64,000 bases of DNA, taken from contig JAXLTY010000002.1 of assembly GCA_046329815.1 (NCBI GenBank), positions 1,054,001 through 1,118,000 on the forward strand, in the 5' to 3' direction. The notes below the pieces were generated by a model. It was given only the letters and a program-made list of their open reading frames with translations, had not been told where the DNA came from and ran no database searches. Source of the stretch: JADJSS01 sp046329815 (GTDB taxonomy: Bacteria > Bacteroidota > Bacteroidia > Chitinophagales > JADIYW01). Positions 45,451-54,559 of the stretch are shown here, in pieces; positions within the stretch are counted from its first letter, which is position 1; each line of letters begins with the position of its first letter. The position numbers and the translations under genes were made by a program.

Positions 45451-46829
45451 TAGGCGAAATTATTTCCAATTACAAAATCATTTCAGTTATCGGCGAAGGC
45501 GGTATGGGAACCGTATATCTTGCGGAACATGTCCACATTGGCAGAAAAGCGGCTATAAAAGTATTGCATAAAAAATACCTTTCCAACTCAAACATAAAAG
45601 AGCGTTTCAAACACGAAGCCGCTACCCTATCTCAGATACAACATCCGAATATTGTAAAGTTATATGATTATGTAGAAACCAATGATGGACTTTACCTTAT
45701 AATGGAATATGCAGAAGGTGTTTTGTTGGATGATTATATAAAAAAAGAAAGCGGTCCGATAAAAGAAGAAAACGCTATTAAAATAATGAATGGATTATTG
45801 GCCGGTTTTGCGTATGCACATAGCCAAAATATAGTTCACCGAGATGTAAAACCAAATAATGTAATTATTAGCAGAGATTTTAATACGGTAAAAATATTGG
45901 ATTTCGGTATTGCTAAAATCATAAATGATAACAGTAAAAATCTTACTAAAGACGGAACCCAAATGGGAACCGTTTATTACATGAGTCCTGAACAGGTACG
46001 AGGCCAAAAAGTTGACAATCGCAGTGATATCTATTCTTTAGGAGTTACACTGTTTCAGATTATAACAGGCATCAATCCTTATGAAAAAATTACTACTGAA
46101 TTTGAAATCTATAGTAAAATTACGCAGGAAGACTTACCTAATGCAAAATCAGTTTACCCTTATGTATCGGATAAGATAATTGCAGTTATTCAAAAAGCTA
46201 CACGAAAAAATGTGGCAGAAAGATACAAAAACTGCGAACAAATGATTGCCGATTTAAAAGCGAACTACCAAAAACAAGTACCTATAGTAGAACCAGTTAT
46301 TATATCTAAACCACAACCAATAAAGCCGCTACTACCAAAGCAACAACCAATACTTGTACCTGAACCGGAAGAAAAAAAAGGAACAAATACAGGATTGATT
46401 TTAGGATTCGTAATTGGCATTATTGTTGTCATTGTTGTTGCTATAAAGTTTATTAGCAATCCAGAACCACCAGCACCTTTACCTAAAGCATCAGTAGATT
46501 TAGGACATTACGTTCCAGATTCACTAATGGTAAATATTCTTAATGATACATTCAGATATACAGGTTGGGTAAAAGAGGGTAAAGCCGATAGTATTGGAAC
46601 TGCTATATATACTAATGCAACCATAAATGGAGACCAATATAAAGGCAAGTTTAAAAACAACCTTAAAGAAGGGCATGGAATATATACTTATGCAAATAGT
46701 GACATTTATGAATCATCAGAAGGAACTTATACAAATAATCTTTTGAATGGGACAGTAATTGTAATTCAAAAGGACGGCGAGAAAAAAGAAGCTGAATATA
46801 AAGATGATCTTTTTGTAAAATGGAAATAA
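45447..46829 (+). CDS. PASTA-less Ser/Thr protein kinase with MORN-repeat outer domain
   Basis: 460 residues. The Hanks-type kinase domain (1-270) has the Gly loop GEGGMGTVYLAE, Lys38 in AAIKVLHKK, HRDVKPNNVIIS with catalytic Asp133, LDFGIAK with Asp152, and an activation loop GTQMGTVYYMSPEQV. A Pro-rich linker leads to a membrane span near 313-331 and an outer region with MORN-like repeats (DQYKGKFKNNLKEGHGIYTY, SEGTYTNNLLNG). It is the likely source of phosphothreonine for the FHA domains upstream. The ATGA overlap couples it to the phosphatase. Confidence 0.94.
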   Translation: MIGEIISNYKIISVIGEGGMGTVYLAEHVHIGRKAAIKVLHKKYLSNSNIKERFKHEAATLSQIQHPNIVKLYDYVETNDGLYLIMEYAEGVLLDDYIKKESGPIKEENAIKIMNGLLAGFAYAHSQNIVHRDVKPNNVIISRDFNTVKILDFGIAKIINDNSKNLTKDGTQMGTVYYMSPEQVRGQKVDNRSDIYSLGVTLFQIITGINPYEKITTEFEIYSKITQEDLPNAKSVYPYVSDKIIAVIQKATRKNVAERYKNCEQMIADLKANYQKQVPIVEPVIISKPQPIKPLLPKQQPILVPEPEEKKGTNTGLILGFVIGIIVVIVVAIKFISNPEPPAPLPKASVDLGHYVPDSLMVNILNDTFRYTGWVKEGKADSIGTAIYTNATINGDQYKGKFKNNLKEGHGIYTYANSDIYESSEGTYTNNLLNGTVIVIQKDGEKKEAEYKDDLFVKWK

Positions 46830-46839
46830 TTAACTACAA

Positions 46840-48618
46840 ATGAAAAAAAAACACAATATACTATTCTTTTTACTTACAATATTATATACAGCCAAAATAT
46901 TTAGTACGCCGCCACCGCCATCACCAACAATACCACCAACAACATTGATCGTTAAAGGTTTTGTACCTTGTAATAAAAATAACACTGGTAAATGTTTGGA
47001 AGTAAAAGTAGTAGAAAATAATAAAACTGAAATTATTACAGGAATCAAAAACTTTACTTATGATAATAATTATATATATACAATAACAGTTAAACAAATA
47101 AATGAACCTGATTATAAATATTCTTGGAAAGAAACAATAAAAATAGAAAGAAAACCAGAAGACATCACATTAACTGTTCTACAATCAACACCATGTAGTG
47201 ATAACAGTAATGAAGAATGTCTATTAGTAAAACGATTAGATAAATCTAAAACAGAAATAGTTCGCATTAAGGGTTTTGATTATGACAAATGCTACACATA
47301 TACACTATCGGTGAAAGAGTCAAATGAATCAAATTACAAATATATTCTTAAAAAAACAGTAGATAAAAAGAAAAAAAGCGAATGCGATAATCCTGAATAT
47401 ACAATCATCATAGAAAAAGATGGTTTTGATGTCGAAAACAATGTCAAATACAGAGTTGAAGGTACTAATGATACAATTCAATTTCCGATAGACCATTTCA
47501 GAGGCATAAATTTTATTAAAGATACACGCTATGTTTTAAAAGTAAAAGAAGTTATAGAAAAAGACCAAACTTTTTTAGAATTAATAGAACAATTAGAACC
47601 AAAACCAACATCACCAAATTTTGATACATTAATCATTTTATCACAAACTGTTCCATGTAGTAATAATCCGAACATACAATGTCTGCAAATTCAAAAATTT
47701 AGAAATAATAACATCGAAAAAGTTAGTAATATAAAAAATTTCAAACATACTAAAGGTAATAAATATACTATTCAGGCACAAAAAACAAATTCAAATGAAT
47801 ATACTTGTATAAAAATATTAAACACTGAACCAGAAACAGAAACTCATATTTCGTTTTATAACTGTTATGGTGAAGAAAAAAGAATACAAACAAATAACGA
47901 CGTAATTTATACACGATATTATATTAATTCTGATAACAGTATTGATATAAGACCTGTTGATTATGTAACTCAGGAGTTTTATAAGTTTTATGGAAACATT
48001 TGCAATTTTACATTCCATGAAGATCATAAATATGTTTTAGAAGTAAAAAGAGATGGAAATGATTATATATTGATAAAAGAATTGTGTGATACAATTATGA
48101 ATTATATATCCAATCCAAGCAAAAAAATATATCTGCCTTGTGTAAATATCGGACAACAAAACAATCCACCTAAACCTGATAATATAAATAATAGTACTAG
48201 GGATTCTGTTCAAAGCAAACCATATAAAAAACCACCACCAAATTTCAAACCAAAATCAATAGACAGTGCTATCTGGTACTTGCGTTATCTATTCCAAACA
48301 GATTCTTTACAACCAATTAATGACCTGACAGATACATCCTATTTTTTTGATACCGATATTTCTTTAGACAAAATTAATATTACAACTCCATGTGAAACGT
48401 ATGCTGATAAGCTAAGATCGTATGAAAAAAATTCATTTAAATATGAATCTAGAACTATATCCGGAAAAAGGTGCGACCCTACTACCAAACTATTATTTGA
48501 GCAACTGAAGCAAGTAAATCATTATGAAATAGAAGATAATAAACTGAAGATCTCTTTTAACGATAATACTACTCAGGATGCAAAAGTTTTAATTATTTTT
48601 GAAGGTTTTCCTAAATAA
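46840..48618 (+). CDS. Exported protein with about five DUF4377-like repeats and a META-like end
   Basis: 592 residues with an N-terminal hydrophobic signal (ILFFLLTILYTAKIFST). Repeats of about 75 residues follow: VPCNKNNTGKCLEVKVV, TPCSDNSNEECLLVKRL, a Cys-less one, VPCSNNPNIQCLQIQKF, and a diverged one, each ending in a strand like YTYTLSVKES. After a Pro-rich linker (about 450-475) the last 100 residues resemble a META/HslJ domain (TPCETYADKLRSYEK, TISGKRCDPTTKLLFEQL). It probably acts in the periplasm or outside. It is 10 bp after the kinase and closes the cluster, and its repeat unit is the one seen at 37574. Confidence 0.72.
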   Translation: MKKKHNILFFLLTILYTAKIFSTPPPPSPTIPPTTLIVKGFVPCNKNNTGKCLEVKVVENNKTEIITGIKNFTYDNNYIYTITVKQINEPDYKYSWKETIKIERKPEDITLTVLQSTPCSDNSNEECLLVKRLDKSKTEIVRIKGFDYDKCYTYTLSVKESNESNYKYILKKTVDKKKKSECDNPEYTIIIEKDGFDVENNVKYRVEGTNDTIQFPIDHFRGINFIKDTRYVLKVKEVIEKDQTFLELIEQLEPKPTSPNFDTLIILSQTVPCSNNPNIQCLQIQKFRNNNIEKVSNIKNFKHTKGNKYTIQAQKTNSNEYTCIKILNTEPETETHISFYNCYGEEKRIQTNNDVIYTRYYINSDNSIDIRPVDYVTQEFYKFYGNICNFTFHEDHKYVLEVKRDGNDYILIKELCDTIMNYISNPSKKIYLPCVNIGQQNNPPKPDNINNSTRDSVQSKPYKKPPPNFKPKSIDSAIWYLRYLFQTDSLQPINDLTDTSYFFDTDISLDKINITTPCETYADKLRSYEKNSFKYESRTISGKRCDPTTKLLFEQLKQVNHYEIEDNKLKISFNDNTTQDAKVLIIFEGFPK

Positions 48619-48626
48619 AAAAGCGA

Positions 48627-48650
48627 GCCGCTCATCGCGGCGCGCCCTTT
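48627..48650 (+). terminator. Possible terminator of the FHA-kinase cluster
   Basis: GCCGC (48627-48631) pairs with GCGGC (48637-48641) over a 5-nt loop, and a CCCTTTT run follows shortly after. The stem is short, so the call is weak. Confidence 0.4.
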
Positions 48651-48698
48651 TAAAAAATAACACAAAATATTTGGCTAGTCATAACGCAAATGAGCACC

Positions 48699-48782
48699 GT
48701 CATATCGAACGTAGTGAGATATCTCGTAAAGAATCGCACTGACTTTTTGGTGCACAGATTTCTCGCTTCGCTCGAAATGACA
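48699..48782. repeat. Hairpin-forming dispersed repeat
   Basis: The left arm GTCATATCGAACGTAGTGAG and right arm CTCGCTTCGCTCGAAATGAC are imperfect inverted copies about 85 bp apart end to end. A related single arm (GTCATTCCGAACGCAGACAG) is at about 34980. This is a REP-like intergenic family. Confidence 0.65.
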
Positions 48783-48789
48783 CACAACA

Positions 48790-50430
48790 CTAATTTCCTT
48801 CACTCACTTGTTTGTCTTTCGGATATTTTATCGTGTATGATAATTTTATCTTGCGCGTTTCGTTCGGTTGCAGTTTTATTTTCCAGATCAGTTTACCATA
48901 TTCTTCTGTTACTGTTGCATCTTTTGATTCATCTAACGAAACTTCAATTTGCGAGTTTTTAGAAATCGGATATTGATCCAATACTTCAATTTCTATCGGT
49001 GTATTTTTATTATTCTTGATCGAAGTTTCAAACACTTTGGTTTCCTTGATATTTTGTCCGAACAATTTTTTAGACGAAAAATCATTCAGCTTCATGCGTT
49101 TCACTGATATTTTTTCATCGCGTCCTAATGATATCAATAAGGTATCAGAACTTACATTCGGATTTAAGTAAGACTTTCCAACATAATTATCATCAAAGAA
49201 AATATTCGCTTCGCCAGCCAGTAAATTATATTGCGCCCAATTCGTCACACGTGCCAGTAAATACGCATTCAAATCCAGCTTCGGAACTGTGTGATAATTA
49301 TAAATCGCAGGCATTTCTATTTCCTGAATGCCAACAATATGTTCTTTGTTATCGCTTTCTACATCTTGTGCTACAGCAATATTATACTCTACAGCCATAT
49401 CGCCTTCCTGTATCGTTACCTTATTATCGTCTGCTTTCAAACCATCCACAAATCTATCTTCATCTTTTGCATCTAATGTTGTATAACCTGAAATATATGC
49501 CATGTTCGTTGATTTTTCCATCATTTGCATAGCTGGTGCATTGCTTTTTCTCATTTTATAGTTATAATAATCCGGCTGGAAAAAATCAACATAGATCGGA
49601 TACAAGATCGGTCTGTCGTGGTTTGCTGACGGATTTGCAGTCGATAATTTCAATTGCACATCTTTCCAGTCATAGCCAGTGTTTTGTACTACTTTCGCGC
49701 GACAATCCAAATGCAACGGTTCGTTTACATTTTTTGCTCTGATATCATAAATCGGTGTCCAGTATGCATTCGTCACGATGTATGAACATTTAAATGTTGC
49801 CTGTGTTGCACTACTTGCATTTACTTTCAATACAATTTCTTTCATCGCCGTATTCTGGTTGCCGTTCAGTTCGGTAAGCTGGCTTTGAATGCGCGTAATT
49901 TTTTCGTTCGATGTTTTTTGTTTTTTGGTCAAATCAAAAATAAATTTTCGTAGCTCTATCGCGCGCACGCGATACAACTCAGCCAGTTCTTTCACTTGTG
50001 CAGCCGTATAAACAACCTTATCATTCGCCAGTTTCGTATTGTCATCCAGCAAAGCCAATTCGTTGTTATATGCTGTTATCTGTTCATTCAGCCAGCTAAC
50101 ATCGTCTTTCATAATTTCTATCGAATCATTTAAACGCAAGATCTGTTCTGATTTTTTTTTATCGGTTAAATAATTCGTGCGTGTCAAAACCGATAGAATT
50201 TTTACATTGCCTTTTGTTGCAACCTGTATGGAATTTTCGTCCATAAACAACGAAACATTGCTGATAATAATTTCGCTGTTGCCGCTTTGCACATTGGCGC
50301 TCCCAATTCTGGTTTCTTTCGCATAATTTCTAAACACGGTAACTTCGGTTACTTTAGAGTCGTTGATGTTGATGGCATTGGTAATAAATGCGAATAACAT
50401 CATGGTAATAAATAAGAATTGCTTTTGCAT
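48790..50430 (-). CDS. MuiA-family protein (DUF4140/DUF4139)
   Basis: About 546 residues from ATG at 50430, which gives the signal peptide MQKQFLFITMMLFAFITNA; an upstream ATG at 50481 is less likely. The N-terminal DUF4140 part reads VTEVTVFRNYAKETRIGSAN; a coiled coil spans about 95-200; the C-terminal DUF4139 region has ILYPIYVDF, YNYHTVPKLDLNAYLLARVT, and ends LQPNETRKIKLSYTIKYPKD. Family members are exported and were named from a mucoidy inhibitor; the biochemical role is unknown. It stands alone on the minus strand. Confidence 0.88.
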   Translation of the reverse strand: MQKQFLFITMMLFAFITNAININDSKVTEVTVFRNYAKETRIGSANVQSGNSEIIISNVSLFMDENSIQVATKGNVKILSVLTRTNYLTDKKKSEQILRLNDSIEIMKDDVSWLNEQITAYNNELALLDDNTKLANDKVVYTAAQVKELAELYRVRAIELRKFIFDLTKKQKTSNEKITRIQSQLTELNGNQNTAMKEIVLKVNASSATQATFKCSYIVTNAYWTPIYDIRAKNVNEPLHLDCRAKVVQNTGYDWKDVQLKLSTANPSANHDRPILYPIYVDFFQPDYYNYKMRKSNAPAMQMMEKSTNMAYISGYTTLDAKDEDRFVDGLKADDNKVTIQEGDMAVEYNIAVAQDVESDNKEHIVGIQEIEMPAIYNYHTVPKLDLNAYLLARVTNWAQYNLLAGEANIFFDDNYVGKSYLNPNVSSDTLLISLGRDEKISVKRMKLNDFSSKKLFGQNIKETKVFETSIKNNKNTPIEIEVLDQYPISKNSQIEVSLDESKDATVTEEYGKLIWKIKLQPNETRKIKLSYTIKYPKDKQVSEGN

Positions 50431-50725
50431 AATTTTAATTTTTAATCTGAAACAAAGTTGATATATAAAATAATGCAGCAAAAAATGGAATATAATTTTA
50501 TGATACTTCTAAAACCTGCTTAAACACACAAACAACTGACATTCATTATTTTAATTATCAATACAATGATATTATCAGCAAGCGATTAAAATATAGTTAA
50601 AAAATGTTACATCGCATTTTACAAACATTATTGTAAGAAAAACACACTGCTGTTTACTAATCATTCATCTCTATAATTAGATTTATTTAAGATGCATTTA
50701 AAATGGAAACCTTTACATTTGCACC

Positions 50726-52327
50726 ATGAACTTAAACAAAGCATTTTATCCATTATTGATCGCAATTATTCTTGCAGCCGGTGTTTTTATCGGTTATAAA
50801 ATTCAGGAAAAGAACTTAGCAAAATTGGGCATTTACAGCAGTGAAGGCAACTCCAAACTGGAAAACATTTTACAATTAATAGAAGCACGTTATGTTGATA
50901 CAGTAAACACGCAACAACTGTATGACGATGCCATTGCAAGAATGCTGGAAGAATTGGATCCGCACAGTGTATATTTGCCGCCAATAGAAATGTCACATGA
51001 AGCAGAAATCATGGATGGCAATTTTGAAGGTATCGGTATTGAGTTCATGATCATCAATGATACAATTTCCGTAGTAACGCCTATCAGCGGAGGACCATCC
51101 GAACAGGCAGGCATTGGTGCAGGCGACAAAATCATTTTAATTGACGACTCTGTTGCTACAGGAAAAAGCATTTCTAATGAATATGTGATGCGCAAGCTAA
51201 AAGGTCCAAAGAATACGAAAGTAAAAGTGACAATGCTTAAAAATGGTACAAAAAAATTAGTTTCTTATACTATCAAGAGAGATAAAATTCCGATTTACAG
51301 CGTTGATGCTGGCTTTATGTTAGACAATGAAATCGGCTATATCAAAGTGAATCGTTTTGCAAAAAATACCTATCGCGAATTCATGGAAAAACTGGATTCG
51401 TTACAACAAAAAGGTATGAAAAAATTAGTGCTGGATCTGCGTCAAAATCCTGGCGGATATATGGATCAGGCAACATTGATGGCTGATGAATTTTTAGCAG
51501 GCACTAAAAACATTGTTTATACTGAAGGCAGAACGATGCCGCGCTCTTACGAGAAATCAAACAACATGGGTTTATTTGAAAATGGCAAACTGGTTATTTT
51601 AATTGACGAAGGTTCGGCATCTGCAAGTGAGATCGTGAGTGGCGCTATTCAGGATTGGGATCGCGGTACGTTAATTGGCAGACGTACTTTTGGCAAAGGT
51701 TTAGTGCAACAGGAATATCCGTTAGGCGATGGCAGCTCCGTGCGTTTAACCGTTGCAAAATATTTCACGCCAAGCGGCAGATGCATACAGCGTCCATACG
51801 AAGACAATGTTTCTGATTACTATGGCGATATCAGCAAACGCTTTAAAGATGGCGAAGCATTCAACGCAGACAGTATCAAGCAAAACAGCAAGAAAGAATA
51901 CAAAACACTGGTTAAACACCGTACCGTTTATGCTGACGGCGGCATCACTCCTGATATTTACATTCCGTTAGATACAAGTATGTTCAATCCGTTTGTAAAT
52001 ACAGTATTTGGCTTAAGTTTGATACAGTCTTTTGTTTATGATTATTATGGCACGCATAAAGCTGATTTTGACAAATACAAAACGGCTGTTGATTTCAGAA
52101 ATAACTTTATAGTAGATAATAATTTATATACACAGTTTGTTACGTTCTGTTTTGCAAATGGCGCAAAGAAAGATGTAGCAGCTTACACGGCAAAATCACA
52201 ACCATATTTATCCGGAAAACTGAAAGCATATTTTGCGAAACAACTTTGGAAGAACGATGGTTATTTCTTCGTGAATGCAACAGACGATAAAATGATACAG
52301 CGTGCGGTTTTAGAAATGAAAAAGTAA
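50726..52327 (+). CDS. ctpA: S41-family C-terminal processing peptidase
   Basis: 533 residues. A membrane anchor (AFYPLLIAIILAAGVFIGYK), then a PDZ domain at about 85-165 (GIGIEFMIINDTISVVTPI, GAGDKIILIDD) and a tail-specific protease core: VLDLRQNPGGYMDQATLMAD, IDEGSASASEIVSGAIQD with the nucleophile Ser, and GRRTFGKGLVQQEYPL with the Lys. Trims C-termini of envelope proteins in the periplasm. A good Bacteroidota -7 box (TACATTTG) ends 5 bp before the ATG, so translation may start almost at the transcript end if that box is used. Confidence 0.95.
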   Translation: MNLNKAFYPLLIAIILAAGVFIGYKIQEKNLAKLGIYSSEGNSKLENILQLIEARYVDTVNTQQLYDDAIARMLEELDPHSVYLPPIEMSHEAEIMDGNFEGIGIEFMIINDTISVVTPISGGPSEQAGIGAGDKIILIDDSVATGKSISNEYVMRKLKGPKNTKVKVTMLKNGTKKLVSYTIKRDKIPIYSVDAGFMLDNEIGYIKVNRFAKNTYREFMEKLDSLQQKGMKKLVLDLRQNPGGYMDQATLMADEFLAGTKNIVYTEGRTMPRSYEKSNNMGLFENGKLVILIDEGSASASEIVSGAIQDWDRGTLIGRRTFGKGLVQQEYPLGDGSSVRLTVAKYFTPSGRCIQRPYEDNVSDYYGDISKRFKDGEAFNADSIKQNSKKEYKTLVKHRTVYADGGITPDIYIPLDTSMFNPFVNTVFGLSLIQSFVYDYYGTHKADFDKYKTAVDFRNNFIVDNNLYTQFVTFCFANGAKKDVAAYTAKSQPYLSGKLKAYFAKQLWKNDGYFFVNATDDKMIQRAVLEMKK

Positions 52328-52351
52328 TCTTAGAATATTTCGCAATAAAAT

Positions 52352-52382
52352 AAAGAGGCAACGATTAATCGTTGCCTCTTTA
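52352..52382. terminator. Bidirectional terminator between ctpA and der
   Basis: AAAGAGGCAACGAT pairs perfectly with ATCGTTGCCTCTTT, flanked by A- and T-rich sequence, between convergent gene ends. Confidence 0.9.
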
Positions 52383-52402
52383 TTTTTAGTATCTGATTTG
52401 TT

Positions 52403-53716
52403 TTATTTCTTTCTGAAGAAAATATTGATAGGAACTCCTGACAACGAGAAATTAGCACGCAACCTGTTTTCCAGGTAGTTTTTGTATGCGCCTTTTATAT
52501 AATCCGGATGATTGCAGAAGAACGCAAAGCTTGGCACTTTGGTTGGCAACTGAGTAATGTATTTTATTTTGATGTATTCACCGCGATAAGCCGGCGGATG
52601 ATGTTTTTCAATCTCAGCCAACATTACTTCATTCAGTTTGTGTGTAGGAATTTTGATCTGGCGATTATTATACACTTCCAATACTTTATCGATTGCCTGG
52701 AAAATACGTTGTTTTTCTAATGCAGAAATAAATACGATCGGAACATCTGTAAACGGTGCGATCTTATCTTCAATTCTTTTCGTGTATTCTAAAATTGTTT
52801 TAGAATCTTTCTCAATCGCGTCCCATTTGTTTACCAGGATGACAATACCTTTACGATGCGTTTGCATGATATCGAATATCTTCATGTCCTGACCTTCAAT
52901 ACCAACCGTTGCATCTAATACCAAAATACAAACATCGGCTTCATCGATTGCTTTGATAGCACGAATCACCGAATAAAACTCCAGGTCTTCGTGTACTTTA
53001 TTTTTCTTACGGATTCCTGCTGTATCGATCAGCAAAAATTCTTTTCCGTATAAGTTGTAGTGCGTATGGATTGAATCGCGTGTTGTGCCTGCAATATCAG
53101 TAACGATGTTGCGCTCTTCGCCTATCAATGCATTCAACAACGTAGATTTTCCGGCATTTGGCTGACCAACGATCGTGATCTTCGGCAAATCGGCATATTT
53201 ATCTTCTGCATTTTCCGCATCTTCCGGAATCAATTCGGTAATTCTGTCTAAAATCTCGCCGGTTCCACTGCCACTCATCGATGAAATGCTAAACAACTCG
53301 TCAAAACCTAATGCATAAAATTCGTTCGCTACATAGCTTCTTTCCGTGTTGTCCACTTTATTCACACACAACAACACTGGTTTTTTCGCTCTGCGCAGCT
53401 CTTGCGCCAAACTTTCGTCCAAATCGGTGATGCCTGTCGTCACATCTACCATAAATATCAGGATATGCGCTTCTGTAATGGCTAAACGCACCTGTTTTTT
53501 GATCTCTTTTTCAAAAATATCATCTGTGTGCGATACAAAACCACCTGTATCAATTACATTAAACGATTTACCGTTCCATTCAGTAACACCATACTGACGG
53601 TCGCGTGTTACGCCGCTGAAATCATCTACAATAGCTTTGCGCGCGCCTAACAACCTGTTAAACAATGTCGATTTTCCTACATTCGGTCTTCCAATAATGG
53701 CAACTGTATAACTCAT
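52403..53716 (-). CDS. der: Ribosome-associated GTPase Der (EngA)
   Basis: 437 residues with two tandem GTPase domains: P-loops GRPNVGKSTLFNRL (about 8-21) and GQPNAGKSTLLNAL (about 183), switch II boxes DTGGF and DTAGIRKK, and NKVD / NKWD base-recognition motifs. The C-terminal KH-like domain ends FSLSGVPINIFFRKK. Essential for assembly of the 50S subunit. It ends at the shared terminator. Confidence 0.97.
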   Translation of the reverse strand: MSYTVAIIGRPNVGKSTLFNRLLGARKAIVDDFSGVTRDRQYGVTEWNGKSFNVIDTGGFVSHTDDIFEKEIKKQVRLAITEAHILIFMVDVTTGITDLDESLAQELRRAKKPVLLCVNKVDNTERSYVANEFYALGFDELFSISSMSGSGTGEILDRITELIPEDAENAEDKYADLPKITIVGQPNAGKSTLLNALIGEERNIVTDIAGTTRDSIHTHYNLYGKEFLLIDTAGIRKKNKVHEDLEFYSVIRAIKAIDEADVCILVLDATVGIEGQDMKIFDIMQTHRKGIVILVNKWDAIEKDSKTILEYTKRIEDKIAPFTDVPIVFISALEKQRIFQAIDKVLEVYNNRQIKIPTHKLNEVMLAEIEKHHPPAYRGEYIKIKYITQLPTKVPSFAFFCNHPDYIKGAYKNYLENRLRANFSLSGVPINIFFRKK

Positions 53717-53801
53717 GATGCTGCAAAATTACGCATAGATTTTGATTTTCAGCCATAAATACGAATAAGGTATTGTTATTGATTGATATATGAAAAGTAA
53801 A

Positions 53802-54473
53802 TTACCTTATGGTATAATACTCGCCGCGAGCGTCTTTGTGTTGCAAAACCGCGCCGAGTTTCATCAGTTTAATGAGTATTTTATTGGCGCGTTGTAAGGA
53901 AATATTTAAGCGATTACTCAGCTCTTTTGCCATAATCAATTCTTTTTTACTTAAAAATTCCAGCACAAATCTTTCTTTGGAATCCAGGTTGTTTATATCC
54001 AGTTCATCTTCATCGTCTTCCGTATCCAGCATCCTTTTAGTCGATTTAGACGCCAGCATGGTTTTGTCGTTGCTGCGCATATACAATTGCCATTCGTTAT
54101 TCTCATCCAAAGCAAAATGCGGTTTGCGCAGACTGTTCTTGATTTCTGCTTCCAAAACGGTGATTTCATCATCATCCATTTCATAAACGGAAAAATAAAT
54201 ATCGACCGGCGGCTCGCAGAAATGCTCGGCAGCTTCGTGCAGCATATACATTTCTTCTTCGCAATCGCAGCCGATGACCGTGCCATTGTCTTTAACGCCA
54301 ACCAGCAACTTGCCGCCTTTGTTGTTGGCAAATGCAGCAATTGTCCTGGCTATTTTCTGCTGACAGGAAATGGTTTGTTTAAAGTCCAGTTGAACACTTT
54401 CGCCTTTGGAAATCAGGTTTTCCAGTTCATCTGTATCTGTTTTTATTTTAGGCGCGAAACGCATTCGTATCAT
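53802..54473 (-). CDS. AlbA_2 (Schlafen-like) domain protein with winged helix
   Basis: 223 residues. GESVQLDFKQTI, then ARTIAAFANNKGGKLLVGVK and DNGTVIGCD, form the AlbA_2 domain that binds nucleic acid. Residues 155-223 (RFVLEFLSKKELIMAKELSN and RANKILIKLMKLGAVLQHKD) are a winged helix-turn-helix. Probably a transcription or RNA-level regulator. It is 85 bp from der, and divergent from the acyltransferase. Confidence 0.88.
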   Translation of the reverse strand: MIRMRFAPKIKTDTDELENLISKGESVQLDFKQTISCQQKIARTIAAFANNKGGKLLVGVKDNGTVIGCDCEEEMYMLHEAAEHFCEPPVDIYFSVYEMDDDEITVLEAEIKNSLRKPHFALDENNEWQLYMRSNDKTMLASKSTKRMLDTEDDEDELDINNLDSKERFVLEFLSKKELIMAKELSNRLNISLQRANKILIKLMKLGAVLQHKDARGEYYTIR

Positions 54474-54559
54474 CGTATTACCGTCTCAAAGTATAAAAAT
54501 TATCTTTGTAACAGTAGTTTTTCAGAATAATAATTTTATTTTACACGCGAATAAATAGC

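Noticed and set aside
35919..48618. Type VI secretion system because of FHA, PP2C and kinase genes
   Set aside because: No TssB/TssC, Hcp, VgrG, ClpV or TssJ/L/M-like genes are present.
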